DNA from: Acorus gramineus | Taxonomy: Eukaryota; Streptophyta; Magnoliopsida; Acorales; Acoraceae | Reading direction: 5' to 3' | Assembly: GCA_030737835.1 (NCBI GenBank) | Contig: CM060854.1 | Location: 8,008,860-8,072,859, forward strand | DNA length: 64,000 nucleotides | Shown here: in pieces, positions 1 to 12,195 of the stretch | Numbering within the stretch: position 1 is the stretch's first letter | Layout of the letters: every line of letters starts with the position of its first letter | The notes under the pieces: model-generated | The model's input: only the letters and a program-made list of their open reading frames with translations | The model's database searches: none | Told to the model about the DNA's origin: nothing | Translations under genes and position numbers: made by a program

Positions 1-2310
1 AAAATACTTTTCATAATGATGCCAACAAAGATTACATTTTCAAATAAAACTTATAAATTTAAATTTAAAATAAATAGGAAGACATATTCAAATTATTTTT
101 TAAAAAAATTTAATTTTAGAGTGTTGTTACACATAGTTTTTATTCCAGCTTCAATTCCAGTCTCATATGCGTCGATAAAAAATTATCAAATCGTATACTG
201 ACCTTAGCAATGCATATATGCTATTTATTAGAAGTATATGCTTCACTTATTGTAAAAACATGTACCTTATTAGATGATGTATACTATTTTAAAAAAATTC
301 AAAACACTTTTAAATTGAATTTAGGGCTACAAAATGGACTGGATGTAAAATTATTATTAAGTTTAATTTTAAAAGTTTAATATAAAAAAAAATCTTGGAT
401 TTGGGGGCCCTCTTTGAAGAAGGAGCCCTAGGCGATCGCCTACCAGGCCTATAGTCAGAACCGACCATGCTCTAGTTCACGGAGAAGCCCAAGATGGAGT
501 TTCTCCTCATCAGCAAGCAAAGGATCTCTAATATATACTATGTTACATGAGATTCTATCATAAAATTTTATCACCTCTGATTGTTTAGGTTATATAGATC
601 TGCCCCCTTCCATTAACACCTTGAAATTGGTAATCTTACATAGTTAAATTAACTTTTTACTCTCGTCACTTTCTAATATATGATGAAACGATAAAAGGAT
701 TTAATTCATGTCAAGATCCCATAAATTTTTTGAATCTACAAGGATCTCCTTGAATCCAAAAGGAAAATAATAAGAGAATTTTTTTTTTTTAATGAAAAAG
801 GTTATCCCACATAAAAATGTGGTGGCATTCACCCGAGGGGAAAATGCACAGAACCCCATGAAAATTCACGTATCACCCCCCCCCCCCCTTTTCTAAAAAT
901 TCATATGAACCCCTAGTTTGACAAGGGATTAAAGTTTTGAGAATAAATTGTTATAATTTTAGGTGATAAAAAGTCAATTAATTTGTTCATATTTACATTT
1001 ATCAAAATTAAAATAAAAAGTGAAGATAAATGATATCACAGCCTTTAGACGAAACAAAATATACAAATTTTCATTTCAAAACTAGGATAATTGTCCACAG
1101 TTTGTCCCGATTATTTTTTATACCAAACGAAAATAAATTGTCATTTCATTCACTTTTGTTGGGGTTACATTGATCTTACCCCCTGTCATGAACAACTTAA
1201 AATTGGAGTGCGATTAACTTTTCCATGGCCTAATGTACGGGGGAAGTGGCTTAACGTTCGAGCTACATTGGCTATTGTCCTATTATGAAAAATTAGCTAA
1301 AAAAAACCATACAAAGCATTCCATCAAACACGTACGCGACATACAACACACTTTGCTACATAATGTATGCTTCTAAAGGAAGACAAAAATCTTGGTTTAC
1401 AAGTTATGGAGCACAAATTCCTTGATTCAACTTACAACAAAGGGGATTAATTAAAACAAGAAGAAGAAGAAGCAAAAACAAGAAAAAACAACATTTTAAA
1501 AGAAGGAATGAAAGAACTTCCAAACACACTAAAAGAAGATGCACAAAATCTATGACTAAAAACAGTTAAAAGGAGGTTTTTAAGCATCTCCCAATGGAAA
1601 AAAATAAGACCATTCAGTAATTTAGTGAAATTGTACGATAAATGACATTTTGATCATATGGATTATGGTCTATGGAGGGATCCTTTTGAATTTTGTTTAA
1701 AAGGCATAGGGTTACATGAATATGTATTTTCAAGTCGACGTTAAATAATAATATATTCCACAAATATTCTTCCAAGTTCAGGGAATTAACTTAACTGTTT
1801 TTTTTTTACTTAACTAGGGACACAATCAAGAGGATTATATGGATTTTCAGAAGAAAAAAATAAAAAGAGTATGATATGGATATAAATAAACTTTTAGGGG
1901 ATACATGTATTTTTCCCAAAAGAAAAATATGGACTACAATGAGGGCTGGATGTATCATTTTCCTTTCAATAAAACTCAAGCTACATTTTTTTTTTAGTAG
2001 AAAGACTCTGTGACCATTGTTGAAGATAAATCCAAGGAACCATCAAGGCTTCCCTCAATGAAGCAGAATTCAACAAAATATATTAAAAAAACAAAACAAA
2101 AAACAACACACGTTCAAGGGATAGTGTAAGACATTCGCTGTAGGCGCACACAGATCAAACCAAAGCCTTGCTTTGTCTTACTCGCAAAATGGCCTGTCTT
2201 TGCCAATTGCTTAATTTTCTGTGGGTCTCTGGCAGATCAAATCAAAATAAGTGTACAAATATAATGCTTTATGTACCTCAAAAAGTATTTTGAGATGGGA
2301 GTTTCCAGTT
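1..2310. other. Intergenic AT-rich DNA with MITE remnant
   Basis: No supportable gene. About 120-365 resembles a small dispersed MITE family seen elsewhere in the window: it starts near 'gttgttacacatag', contains short ORF-free AT-rich DNA with 'cttattagatgatgtatac', and ends near 'acaaaatggactggatgtaa'. A run of C lies at 876-889. The short ORFs here have no recognisable domain. The end of this stretch should hold the 3' UTR of the minus-strand AP2 gene, below its stop codon at 2311. Confidence 0.5.
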
Positions 2311-5300
2311 TCAGCTCCTGGAATAGTAATGTGGGGCAGAGGATGGATTAGGGAATTGGTGGTGGAAGGTGGTGCTATTGGATTGAGGAGATGGGGGAGG
2401 AAGGGCAGCTGTTGTGGTGGTTGTAGAGAATCCTGATGATGCTGCAGTTGCAAAGAGCGGCAGTGGGGTCGAGCCATGCATTGGCCACCCCCAGTTGGGC
2501 GGAATCGACGGAACGCTTTCGATACTCTTGTCCAGAGTTCTCTCCTGTATTGCATTCAATCACACATATCAAAATGTGTCAATATTCAAAAAAGAACATA
2601 TGATTTGCTTAGGATTTCAATGAAAGAAGAATCATGAGAAAGGGGAATAAAGTAGTGGCAAATAACACGCCAAACAATGATATCTAAGAAAGAATATTAG
2701 AATTTAAAAAATGGCCAGAACATTAAGGGTTTTCCCACAGATTCATATGGTTTAGATGCGGCAAATATGTAATACTGCTTGATAGATTGGCTTGAACAGG
2801 CTGCACAGCTATCTAAACTGGAACATTCAATTCTCAAAGTATATCAAGATGAGCTAGCAAGGTGCAACCACTATGACTAAAGAAGTTTACTTCCAAAGAG
2901 CTCAACAGGTGTACCACATCCTGGTATTCAATAAAAACATATAAGACCCCAGATTAAGAAAATTTTAAATTTAATCATGATTTATAAATTTATCAATAAT
3001 AACAGAAGGTTGTTGGACACTAAAATATGACATCTTTTAGGGTGGACAACTCCAAACAAAGACAAATAAATAATTCATATCATGAGTTAGGATTTCTATA
3101 CTTTTTAATCAGATCCACTTCCTCGTCACCACCTATCTTAAAGAGGATGAAAGATCAAAGCTACCTTCTATAATAATTTCAAATTTTCAAATTTGTCTGT
3201 GGAGGGAATAAACCCGATCATACACTGTGCCCTTGACTGGGATTAATAAGCCACCTTACTAAGTTAGAATTTTTCTTAAAGCAATAAAAAAGAATACATA
3301 GGAATGGTGGTTTATGTTGAAAATATTTTGGTGCGCACTGTATATCTTCTTCAGAAGTGGGTGTGGTTCATATAGGCGGCAGATTTGGCCTCGTGTTATG
3401 GGGGATTGGTGGGGGAGGCTGCAGTGCATTGTATTGGTAGGTGTGGGTTATTTGTTTTGACATTGTGCTTGGGGCTCTGGTTGTTTTATGTTTGGGGTTT
3501 TAGTTACCGCCCTCTACTGTACCTTGTTTGATGTTACTTTCTGGTGATCCCTTGTCTCTGGTGTTCATTGGGCTTTTTGGTGAAATACTCTAACCAGGGA
3601 GAGCCCCCATATTCATAAAAACGGGAATCCACAAACCTTGACTCTCTGTCTGTTATTTAGTTTTTTAGATTTATTTTATTATGCAATATTTATTAGGCCA
3701 TGGAGTATCAATTTCCTTGAGTTAATAATATAGCTTCCACTTCATTTTTGAAAAGATAAATTGCACAACTAGAGACTCGCTTGCAGTCAAACAGATGAAT
3801 TTTGAAACGAGAGTAAGCAAGAGCTCAAAACAAAACAATGAAATTCCAGAAACTATCTATACTAGAGGAAGCAATGTAAAGGATGGAAAACAAAATACTT
3901 AATTTATCAGTAAATGAATGAAAATAACATACGTAAAAGTTGGCAAACTAATTTAGCAGAACATTGAGTATTTTATAACTATGAAGCCCATGTATGACAG
4001 GATAATAACCATTTTTTCTACCACAAAAAATTATGTTTTATTGAATGATTTAAAAAACTCAGGAGCATTAAACATGTAGAAAAATGACTGGTTGAAAGGA
4101 TTGTGATAACGGATTTCAATCCATTGGAACTGAAATGAAGAAAACTTATGCTACAATTTTTGAAAACATGACTACCTCAAAGTTTGGAAAGTTTGGGTAC
4201 AAAGCCGGCCATACAGGAGAGCGATTAGATGTCAAGCAATTAGGCTGGCTTGTTGGAAGAGAAGAGGAAGTATCGATCTGTTAGAACAGAAGAAAGAAGA
4301 GTATCAACCCTTTCTTCTTGCCATATATAACATAAATGATCTAACTGTTCTTCTGCCATATCATTCACGGAATTAATGGCAAGAAATGTATACATAACCT
4401 ACTTCCTAAGACAATTATTTCCAATCAAGCCTGTCCAAATTTTTCTGTTGACCAAGATCTGAGATAACAGGTTCACATAAAAATTCAAGGACAGGTTCCA
4501 AGAGATTCAACCACATTTCAGAGTTGAATTACGACTCATCCTGTCCATTTTGCAAAAGAACTAAAACCAACTAACAAAGCACTAGCTCAACCCCCTGTTA
4601 CCTAATGCTCTGAGCCTCTGAATTATTGATTAATTTGAATATCAAAAACACAATTTGGTTGAAAGTTTAATTTCCATTTAAACCACGTCTATTAAATGTC
4701 ACACATCCCATTAAATTAATAAATATTAATATAAATAAATTAAATATGTGAAGGGAGATCAACATTCATCCTAAACATCAGATCCAAACACTCACTCCAA
4801 TAATACTTTAGTTCTCTAGCAGTCTCAGTATCGTCCAAATGGAATTTGTGGAAGTTGATCAATGAGTTCAACAAAGAGATCAACCAAGATGTTTAGACTA
4901 TTCTTGATCTTTTTAACTTCCAAGTCAATTAAGAAAAAAATTACTTGTACAACAGAAACTAAAAAAATAAAAAAAAGCTCACCTAGGCTTCCTTACTAGA
5001 ATTCAATGTTAATCATTGATGATTTTACTTGACTCAAATGTTATAACTTGAAATAACAAGCTTTTCCAATGATCTGGACATCACCGGGAGATCATGGATA
5101 TGCTTAAATATTGCTGATTTTGCATGTCAATTAATTTTCAATTTTGTAAAGTTTCTTTTTATTTTTCCAAGTTGTTCCCAATCTTTTATCAAACTTTGAC
5201 CAAATCATACTGAATTACAACATTTTTACCTTGCTCAATTATTTTTGAATTCCAAACTGGTGATAAGGGCGAAACCTATTCCATGACTAATGTTATTGTT

Positions 5301-8300
5301 AAGATAACATATGTAATTTATTTTGTATCTCATGGTTGTGTTTTGTTGGCAAGTATCTGTGTAGCCCTTGCCTGGTCATTCCCTCTTGTATCTAATACAA
5401 TGGGGAATGCGATAACATATGTAAAGAGGAAGTTAGACATATCAACTGTGGCAGCACTACCCACATAACCACTAAATCTTGACACGTCATGGTAAAGTTG
5501 GCTACTCTCTACTTCTGAGACATTCAATGCAAGTTATAAATCATGCTCTAAGAACTAAGATAACCACGAGTATGACATGTATCATTGTCATAGCTAATGC
5601 CCAATACATTGCACAGCGTAGGTAAAACCAGATTGTGAAATGAAATACCACATCTTTTGCATGCTTCAATATTTCAAATTGTAATATTAAAGTGCATTCA
5701 TTGATGACAGATAACATCAAAGTTTGGGAAGAAGTGAACTTGAGAGACCACATAATAAGGAATGGCCATCAAATAACTAAATATTTAAGAGTTTCCGTGC
5801 AATTTAAAAAGCAGTGATCTAAAGGACATACATACACTATGATTGAACAAGCTATCCTAGAAAATGACAAATTTAAAAAGCAGTGATCTAAAGGACATAC
5901 ATACACTATGATTGAACAAGCTATCCTAGAAAATGACAAATTTCATTGATCAAATTTATCTACAATACTAGATGCGTTCTTGTGGCCTAAAAACAATGAC
6001 AGCAAATATGGCTGACCTGAGTATGTGGACTTGGCACATGATACAACATAAACAAAACATAGGCTGTCAGGCAAAGGTTTGAAATTGGCTGAATGAATCA
6101 TGGTATGACATAAATCTTGTCCAAGTTCCTTATTATAGTGAATTAAACCTAATTTTCTTAGGCTCCTCTCCTTCCCAAGACGCTTGACCCCAGCTCAGCC
6201 TATCTTTACCAGTGCGGTTATCAATATTTAATACACTTAACTATAAATCTCAAACAACAGTCTACCATTTTATCCCTTATAGAGTTACTCCTCTGTTTCC
6301 TCGTATAGAATCATCTATAACACCCTACAAGTCCTTGTACACCACATAATATTCATTAATTCAAGCACGCAAGAACTTGGAATCAAGAAGGATACCCATA
6401 TAATAAAATTTGTATTTGCACTTCCAATCAACCAAAGGAATTCACATGATTTACTCAATTAGATCAACCGATCATATACGCAGATAATAGAGTGGAAGTT
6501 AATCACCCTGTAAATCCTGGCATCTGGAACTTCAAAAGTGCTGCTCTGGAAATGGAACATGGAACTGCCACCACTCTTTGGACTATTTCCTAGGGGCAGT
6601 GAGATCGTCAGGTTCAGATCCAGCTCATGGTCAGCAGCTGCACCAGTAACAGTCACAAACCACTGCAGATGAGTATATACAAGCCAACATAATCTTTCAT
6701 TTCAAGCATATAGCTATCAACCTTCTAAGTAATAATTTACACTTGCACTTCTAATGGGAATCGGTGGTTGATCTGAATTCTACAAAAACAATACTAACTC
6801 AACAGGAGATCATGTTGATGGTAAATTAGTAATACCTTCATGGTTCGCCTCTGAGATTATCTCGCCTTCGTATGTACTTGGTTCGAAATTGGTAACCGCC
6901 TCCCTTCCGTTGCATTTGATAGCCGCCTTGTCATAAGCCCTGATGTCCAAAATCAAGAGAGACAAACTCGAGTTGGATGTAAACCCAATTGATTTTAGAT
7001 TGAGGACGAGATAAAAATTCAATATCACTAGACCTTGCAGCTTCTACTTCACTGTCGAATAGTCCGAGATATATGTACCTGCACCCAAGCATCGTATTCT
7101 CATCCGTGAAGACCGGCTCCCTAACTCTTATCCTTTTTATTAATATTATTACTATTACTATCCCCAAGGAAAACCAACTAAATAAAAATGGGAAATAATG
7201 GTTTCCCAACTGGACCAAGCATAAATATTCAAGATCAAGAAGGTTCCCACAAAGTGACTTCAGAAAACCGATTTACAGAAATAAAAAGTAAAAGGGCATG
7301 GACAAAGAGGATTAAAAGAAGAAAAGAAAAGTCCAAACAAGGACAGTGAACGGGGAATTGACTTACTTCTTGCCCAGGAACTGCCCCATTCGAGCCTCCC
7401 AACGACCGCACTTGTGCAACGTCACCCCCCTGTACTTGGAGCTCCCCCTTGAAAAACCCGTACTTTGACGGCGCAGGATATGTACGAATTCTTCCTTGGT
7501 CAGGTTCCTCATCTGGAAACGAAAACCAATAAAAATACCATTAGAAGCACAACAGAACAGATATAAACCACACAAATTCCACCTTCTGTGGCAAATCATT
7601 CAGAGTAAAGCATGTCATCCAATACCTGCTTCAGATCCTCATCATAATCACTGAGGTTGAAATTGATATCCGCTTCGATCCCTCTGAACTTAATCGCAGC
7701 ACGATCATAAGCCCTGCTCAACATCAAACCAGGTCAAAGAATCAAAACTCAAGAAAAAAAAAAACATGGAAACACCCAAAAAAAAAGGCACATCATCAAA
7801 GAAAATAAATCTCAAAAAAAAAAAAAAGGTGGGGAAATCAACCTTGCAGCTGCATGTGCGGTGTCAAATCCTCCTACAAACAATAAAAGAAAAAAAAATC
7901 AGTTAAAAAAAAAAAGAAATACAATAAAATCATTAATAATCTTTCAAAAAGCTGGGTTCTTACCCAAGTACACTTGCTTCCCACAATCCCTACAAAAGAA
8001 AATCAAATCAAACTTCAATCAGACAAGAACAAAATCAAATCTCAAATCACCAAAATAGCAAAACAATTCAATACCAAATATGAGACTCCCATCTCCCGGT
8101 CCTCCTGTAGAAGGTAACCCCACGGTACTGAGAGCTCCTCGACCTGGGCCCTCTTCGGCTCTTCTTCACCTGCACCTGCTGCTGATGCTGATGCTGATGC
8201 TGCAACGCCTTGTTCTCCGTGCCTAACCCCCCCAGACTCCCCCAATGCGCCACAGTCAACACCGGAGGTGTTGCCGGTGGCAGCATCAACTGCTGCGGCT

Positions 8301-8586
8301 GCTGCTGCAGCTGCTGTGGAATCCTCACCATCACAGACGACGATCCACCACCATCGACTCCCGTCGCCGACGAAGGGAACAGATGCCTCGTGACGATCGG
8401 CACCTCCGCCTCGTCATCAGAGGAAGGCGAGGACCTCTTGAGTATGCCGAAGCTGAAAGTCGAACACGAGTCATCGATGTTGTTGTTGTTGTTCAAGATG
8501 GAGGAATTCGAGGTCCCAGACGATGCGGCTTCTTCTGGAAGCTTCGTCTCCTCCTCCTCCTCCGAAGCCACATTGAGATCCAACAT
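2311..8586 (-). CDS. AP2-type transcription factor, TOE/RAP2.7-like (miR172 target)
   Basis: Nuclear euAP2 transcription factor, predicted 438 aa. Exons (minus strand, all GT-AG, frame kept throughout): 8586-8075, 7989-7964, 7873-7843, 7713-7626, 7512-7367, 7078-7034, 6939-6836, 6637-6507, 2544-2311. The start is the ATG at 8586; the reading frame runs a little further upstream but has no earlier ATG. The protein opens with MLDLNV, then has acidic, Ser-rich and Gln-rich stretches and a basic NLS-like [13 protein letters not shown]2 domain R1 starts near residue 152 ([27 protein letters not shown]). R2 starts near 243 ([35 protein letters not shown]). An EAR-like repression motif (ELDLNL) lies near 322. 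Residues 395-400 (AASSGF) are encoded by the miR172 site. Family members repress flowering and control phase change and floral organ identity. The last intron (about 4 kb) is unusually long. The exon 7/8 junction is the least certain; it was placed to keep frame. Confidence 0.93.
2427..2447 (-). promoter_or_regulatory. miR172 target site in AP2 mRNA
   Basis: Read on the plus strand, this 21-base block (starting agaatcctgatgatgctgca) differs from mature miR172 at only two positions. The minus-strand mRNA therefore carries the canonical site CTGCAGCATCATCAGGATTC, which encodes Ala-Ala-Ser-Ser-Gly-Phe in frame in the last AP2 exon. miR172 represses AP2/TOE genes by transcript cleavage and translational inhibition, so this gene is very probably under age-dependent miR172 control. 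Confidence 0.95.
2545..6506 (-). other. Large last intron of the AP2 gene
   Basis: A 3.96-kb intron between the exon with the EAR-like motif and the miR172-site exon. It holds no recognisable host exon. A G/T-rich block around 3310-3620 differs in composition from its surroundings and looks like a transposon remnant that I cannot classify. A 69-bp tandem duplication lies at 5801-5941. Confidence 0.6.
5801..5941. repeat. 69-bp tandem duplication
   Basis: The block starting 'aatttaaaaagcagtgatct' at 5801 is repeated from 5870 with no mismatch that I can see, so the duplication is recent. It lies in the last intron of the AP2 gene and is non-coding. Confidence 0.9.
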
Positions 8587-9330
8587 TTTCACTGATCCGA
8601 GGATCAGATCTTCACCATCACAAGAGATTATCAGATCTTCCTCAACGTCGGAGAATCTCCGATGGGTTTTTTTTCATCGGAGAAGACGAAAAGAAGAGAA
8701 GAAACAAAAAAAAAAAAAGAACAGACGGGACGTGTGAACTCTGCTTCTCACATTTCCGTAACTCGCTCTGTTCGCTTCGCTTTCATAAAGCGAACCCCTT
8801 TTGGAAAAACAATTATTGAGAGACGGGGATATGGTGACCGGGAGTTCCGGTAACTACTTGAGGAATCCTTGTTTTATCCGAAAAATATCAGATATTAGAT
8901 GTTCCCCTGACCGTCCGATGAAAACGGATGTAATCTGAATCGTCAAATACTGGTCCCCGGCAGATGGACGGTTATAATGACGGGAAATGTGGTAATGGAT
9001 CCTCATAGGTGACTTATTTGCATACACACCCTTTCCATTATTACACTTGGATTTTAAGGGAAAAAAATGGTACATTGTTCTATGTTTATTCTTATCCATT
9101 CATCTGAAGACATTTGGATTTATATGTAGGTTTCATTCATTATCATATATACCTTTTTAATTAATGTCCTTGCACTGTCAAACAGTGGAAATTAAAAAAA
9201 TGGGATTGGCTGCTTTTAAGACTGGTTGCAATGGATCTTTTTGAACTACTGTCTGTATTGAGCTTCTGGGTCCAAGTTTTCGTCAAGGGTCTGTTTAAAG
9301 ATAGGACAATGAAATGTACAATCAACGCAT
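8587..9330. other. 5' flank of the AP2 gene
   Basis: Upstream of the AP2 start codon (gene on the minus strand). Contains purine-rich DNA (8680-8730) that is probably 5' UTR. No further gene is visible. Confidence 0.4.
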
Positions 9331-9338
9331 GTTTTTTA

Positions 9339-12195
9339 AAAGTGTAAACTTTGACGAAGCATATACATTAATATAACATGCATTAAATGCTTCCTCACGT
9401 AGAATTATTTCAATTTTAAATTTCAGATGTATATATTTTAATAAAAAATATATTTCATTTAATTTTAAATTGAATCAAGTCATTTTTAATAAGTATAATA
9501 AAATTTTTAACAATGTATATATTTTATTTAAAGAGGTATATATCTCACTGTATGACTTTAATATATATGTGAGGTTGCGTTTGAAGGCTGGAAAAGGACT
9601 ACATATAATAACGTCTATTAAATTTTGTACATTCTAATGAATCTATTTATTTTTTTAAAAAATAAATTATATGTTTCATAAGGTACATGACACCACACAC
9701 ACAACTATTAATAAAAATCGGTGTAGTTTTTTTTTTGAAGAGATAAGGTGAGTTTAGATTCTCAATGATAAAATCACATAAAAATCATGTGACAGCCAAA
9801 CAAAGGCTGTAAACTTTTTTACAACTCTTATTGGTAAGAGTTGTTTGAATTTTTTTTTTCTTTTTTAACTTCAAATAAAATCTTAGACCGTATAAAATTA
9901 TTTTCTTTATTTTGGAAGGGTACATATGTAGATATAAATGGTTGGCTAAACTCTAAACTAAAAATGCTTTCGCACAGATTTCACACGTGGGGGAACATAA
10001 GTTTATTTTCGTTGACACATTTTTATTGTATTATTATACTATTATTATATTTTGACACATTCACACATTGAATGGACAATAGCCGTACACGTCTAACCTC
10101 GATTAATTCGAACCACTTTATTATTACTTTTAATTTTATACTTACTTTGTTAGGTTTCTTAGAGCTAACTCCAAAATGATGGTCTTCGTTTGAAACTCTT
10201 ATCAAAATGATAACAATCGATTTAACACTTGATTGTAAGAGGTGATGACAGTTAAGTTAACAATTTACCCACACATTGTTTTATGTTGAATAACCTAGAA
10301 AAACTTAATTTCAGGGGTTGGTTAGAATTCATATACCATTTTATAACAATTAATTCTGGCATTCAGATTTTCATCTATTTAAGCATTCCAAACACCCATT
10401 TTTAAGACTATTCTAACTAATTTTCATTTATTCTGAGTGAACCAAACAGAAGCTTAGGTTATGAAAGTGTGAACTTGATGAAGCAGATACATTAATATAA
10501 AATAAATATAATGTTAGGTAATAAATATAATGTTAGGTATAACATTAAATGCATTCTCACATACAATTCGCATATAGAATTATTTTAACTTTAAACTTCA
10601 TCTGATGTATATGTTTTGATGAAAAATATATTTCGTCCAATTTTGAATTGAATCAAGCCATTTTTAACAAGCGTAAAAAAAAAATTAACAAGGTATATAC
10701 TTTATCTAAAGATGTATATATCTCACTGTATGACTAATGATATATATGTGAGGCTGTGTTTGAAGGCGGTAAAAGGACTATGGATAATAATATCCATTAA
10801 ATAATGTGCATTCCAATTAATCTATTTATTAAAAAAAATTTAAAATTATATGTTTCATAAGGTATATGACACCACACACATGACTATTAATAAAAATTGT
10901 TGTGTTTTTTTTTTTTTTTTAAGAGAGAAGGTGAGTCTAGATTTTCAATGATAAAATCACATAAAAACCTTGTGGTAAAAAAGTTTACAGTAAACTTTTT
11001 TACGACTCTTACTGAGAGTTGTTTGAATTTTTTTTTTCTTTTTTAACTTCAGGGAAACTCTTCGACCATATAAAATTATTTTCTTCATTTTGGAAGGGTA
11101 CATATGTAGATATAAATGGTTGTCTAAACTCTAAACTAAAAATGCTTTCGCATAGATTTCACACGTGGGGGAACATAAGTTTATTTTTGTTGACACATTT
11201 TTATTGGTGTATTATACTATTATTATATTTGTTGACACATTCACACATTGAATGGACAATAGCCGTACACGTCCTACTTCAATTAATTCGAACCACTTTA
11301 TTATTACTTTAATTTTAAGGTTTTTTATTTTTAAGGTTTAGTGTTCGAATTTTTTCATATTTTGATTTTAGTCCTTAAATTTAAAAGATATTTTTTTTAA
11401 TCTTTTTAAGAATTAAAAAAAAAATCAAATAATTTAGGGATAGGTCTCTTTCAGGAACTAAAAAGAAATATATCATTTAAATCTGAAGACTAAAATCAAA
11501 ATATAAAAAAGTGAAGGATCGATTACTAAATCTTATAATTTATAAGGACTTAAAAATAAAAAGCCCTTAATTTTATACTTACTTTGTTGGGTTTCTTAAA
11601 AACACATAAAAGAAGATAGATTGAGATTTATTCCAAAAGAGAGACCTTAGGAAATAAATTCTTTGGGCTGTGGGGTTAGGGACAATACAGAATGAGCAGC
11701 CTTTCAAGGCAAAGAATGGGCATGTGCTCCATCTATTTAAGTTAGAGAATTAAGTTATTATGGGGTTTATGATTATTTTAATATAAATAATGATAAAATG
11801 AATTTTTATATTTAATTTAGTTGTATTTTGAATTATTCTCAGTGAGAGACACAATGATAAAACTTTTGTTGTTTGGATTAAATGTGAATGAGTTGTGGAT
11901 AAAGATTTATAAAAGGTTAAAAAATGATAACAATCGATTTAACACTTGATTGTAAGAGGTGATGACAATTAAGTTGACAGTAAACCCACACATTATTTTA
12001 TGTTGAATAACCTATAAAAACTTAATTTAAGGGGTTGGTTGAAATTCATATACCATTTTATAAAAATTAATCATGGGATTCAGATTTTCATCTACTTAAG
12101 CATTCCAAACACCCATTTTTAAGACTATTCCAACTAATTTTCATTTATTCTGAACCTATTCTCGAATCAAACAGAAGCTTAGGTTATGGAAAATG
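9339..12195. repeat. Diverged tandem duplication, units A1 and A2
   Basis: Unit A1 (about 9339-10462) and unit A2 (about 10463-12195) align along their length. Both begin with 'gaagca.atacattaatata', both contain 'ttttggaagggtacatatg' and 'cacacgtgggggaacataag', and both end with 'aacagaagcttaggttatg'. A2 is longer because of two insertions: a MITE (11318-11566) and a second block of about 0.3 kb around 11598-11918. Each unit has a short look-alike ORF (9841-10071 and 11019-11312), which I regard as non-coding. The origin of the unit is unknown. Confidence 0.8.
11318..11566. mobile_element. Mutator-like MITE with 9-bp target duplication
   Basis: A 249-bp element with terminal inverted repeats (left 'aggttttttatttttaag', right end the complement of 'gggctttttatttttaag') and largely palindromic interior arms. 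It is flanked by identical 9-bp copies of 'ttaatttta' at 11309-11317 and 11567-11575. Paralogous unit A1 has a single uninterrupted copy of this target near 10120, which is the empty site. A 9-bp duplication is typical of Mutator-like elements. Confidence 0.85.

Noticed and set aside
8210..8737. Long plus-strand ORF opposite the AP2 first exon
   Set aside because: It is the antisense shadow of a low-complexity Ser/Gln/acidic coding exon; it has no domain of its own.
9841..11312. Two similar ORFs (9841-10071 and 11019-11312)
   Set aside because: They resemble each other only because units A1 and A2 are duplicated DNA. The peptides diverge after a frameshift and show no domain.
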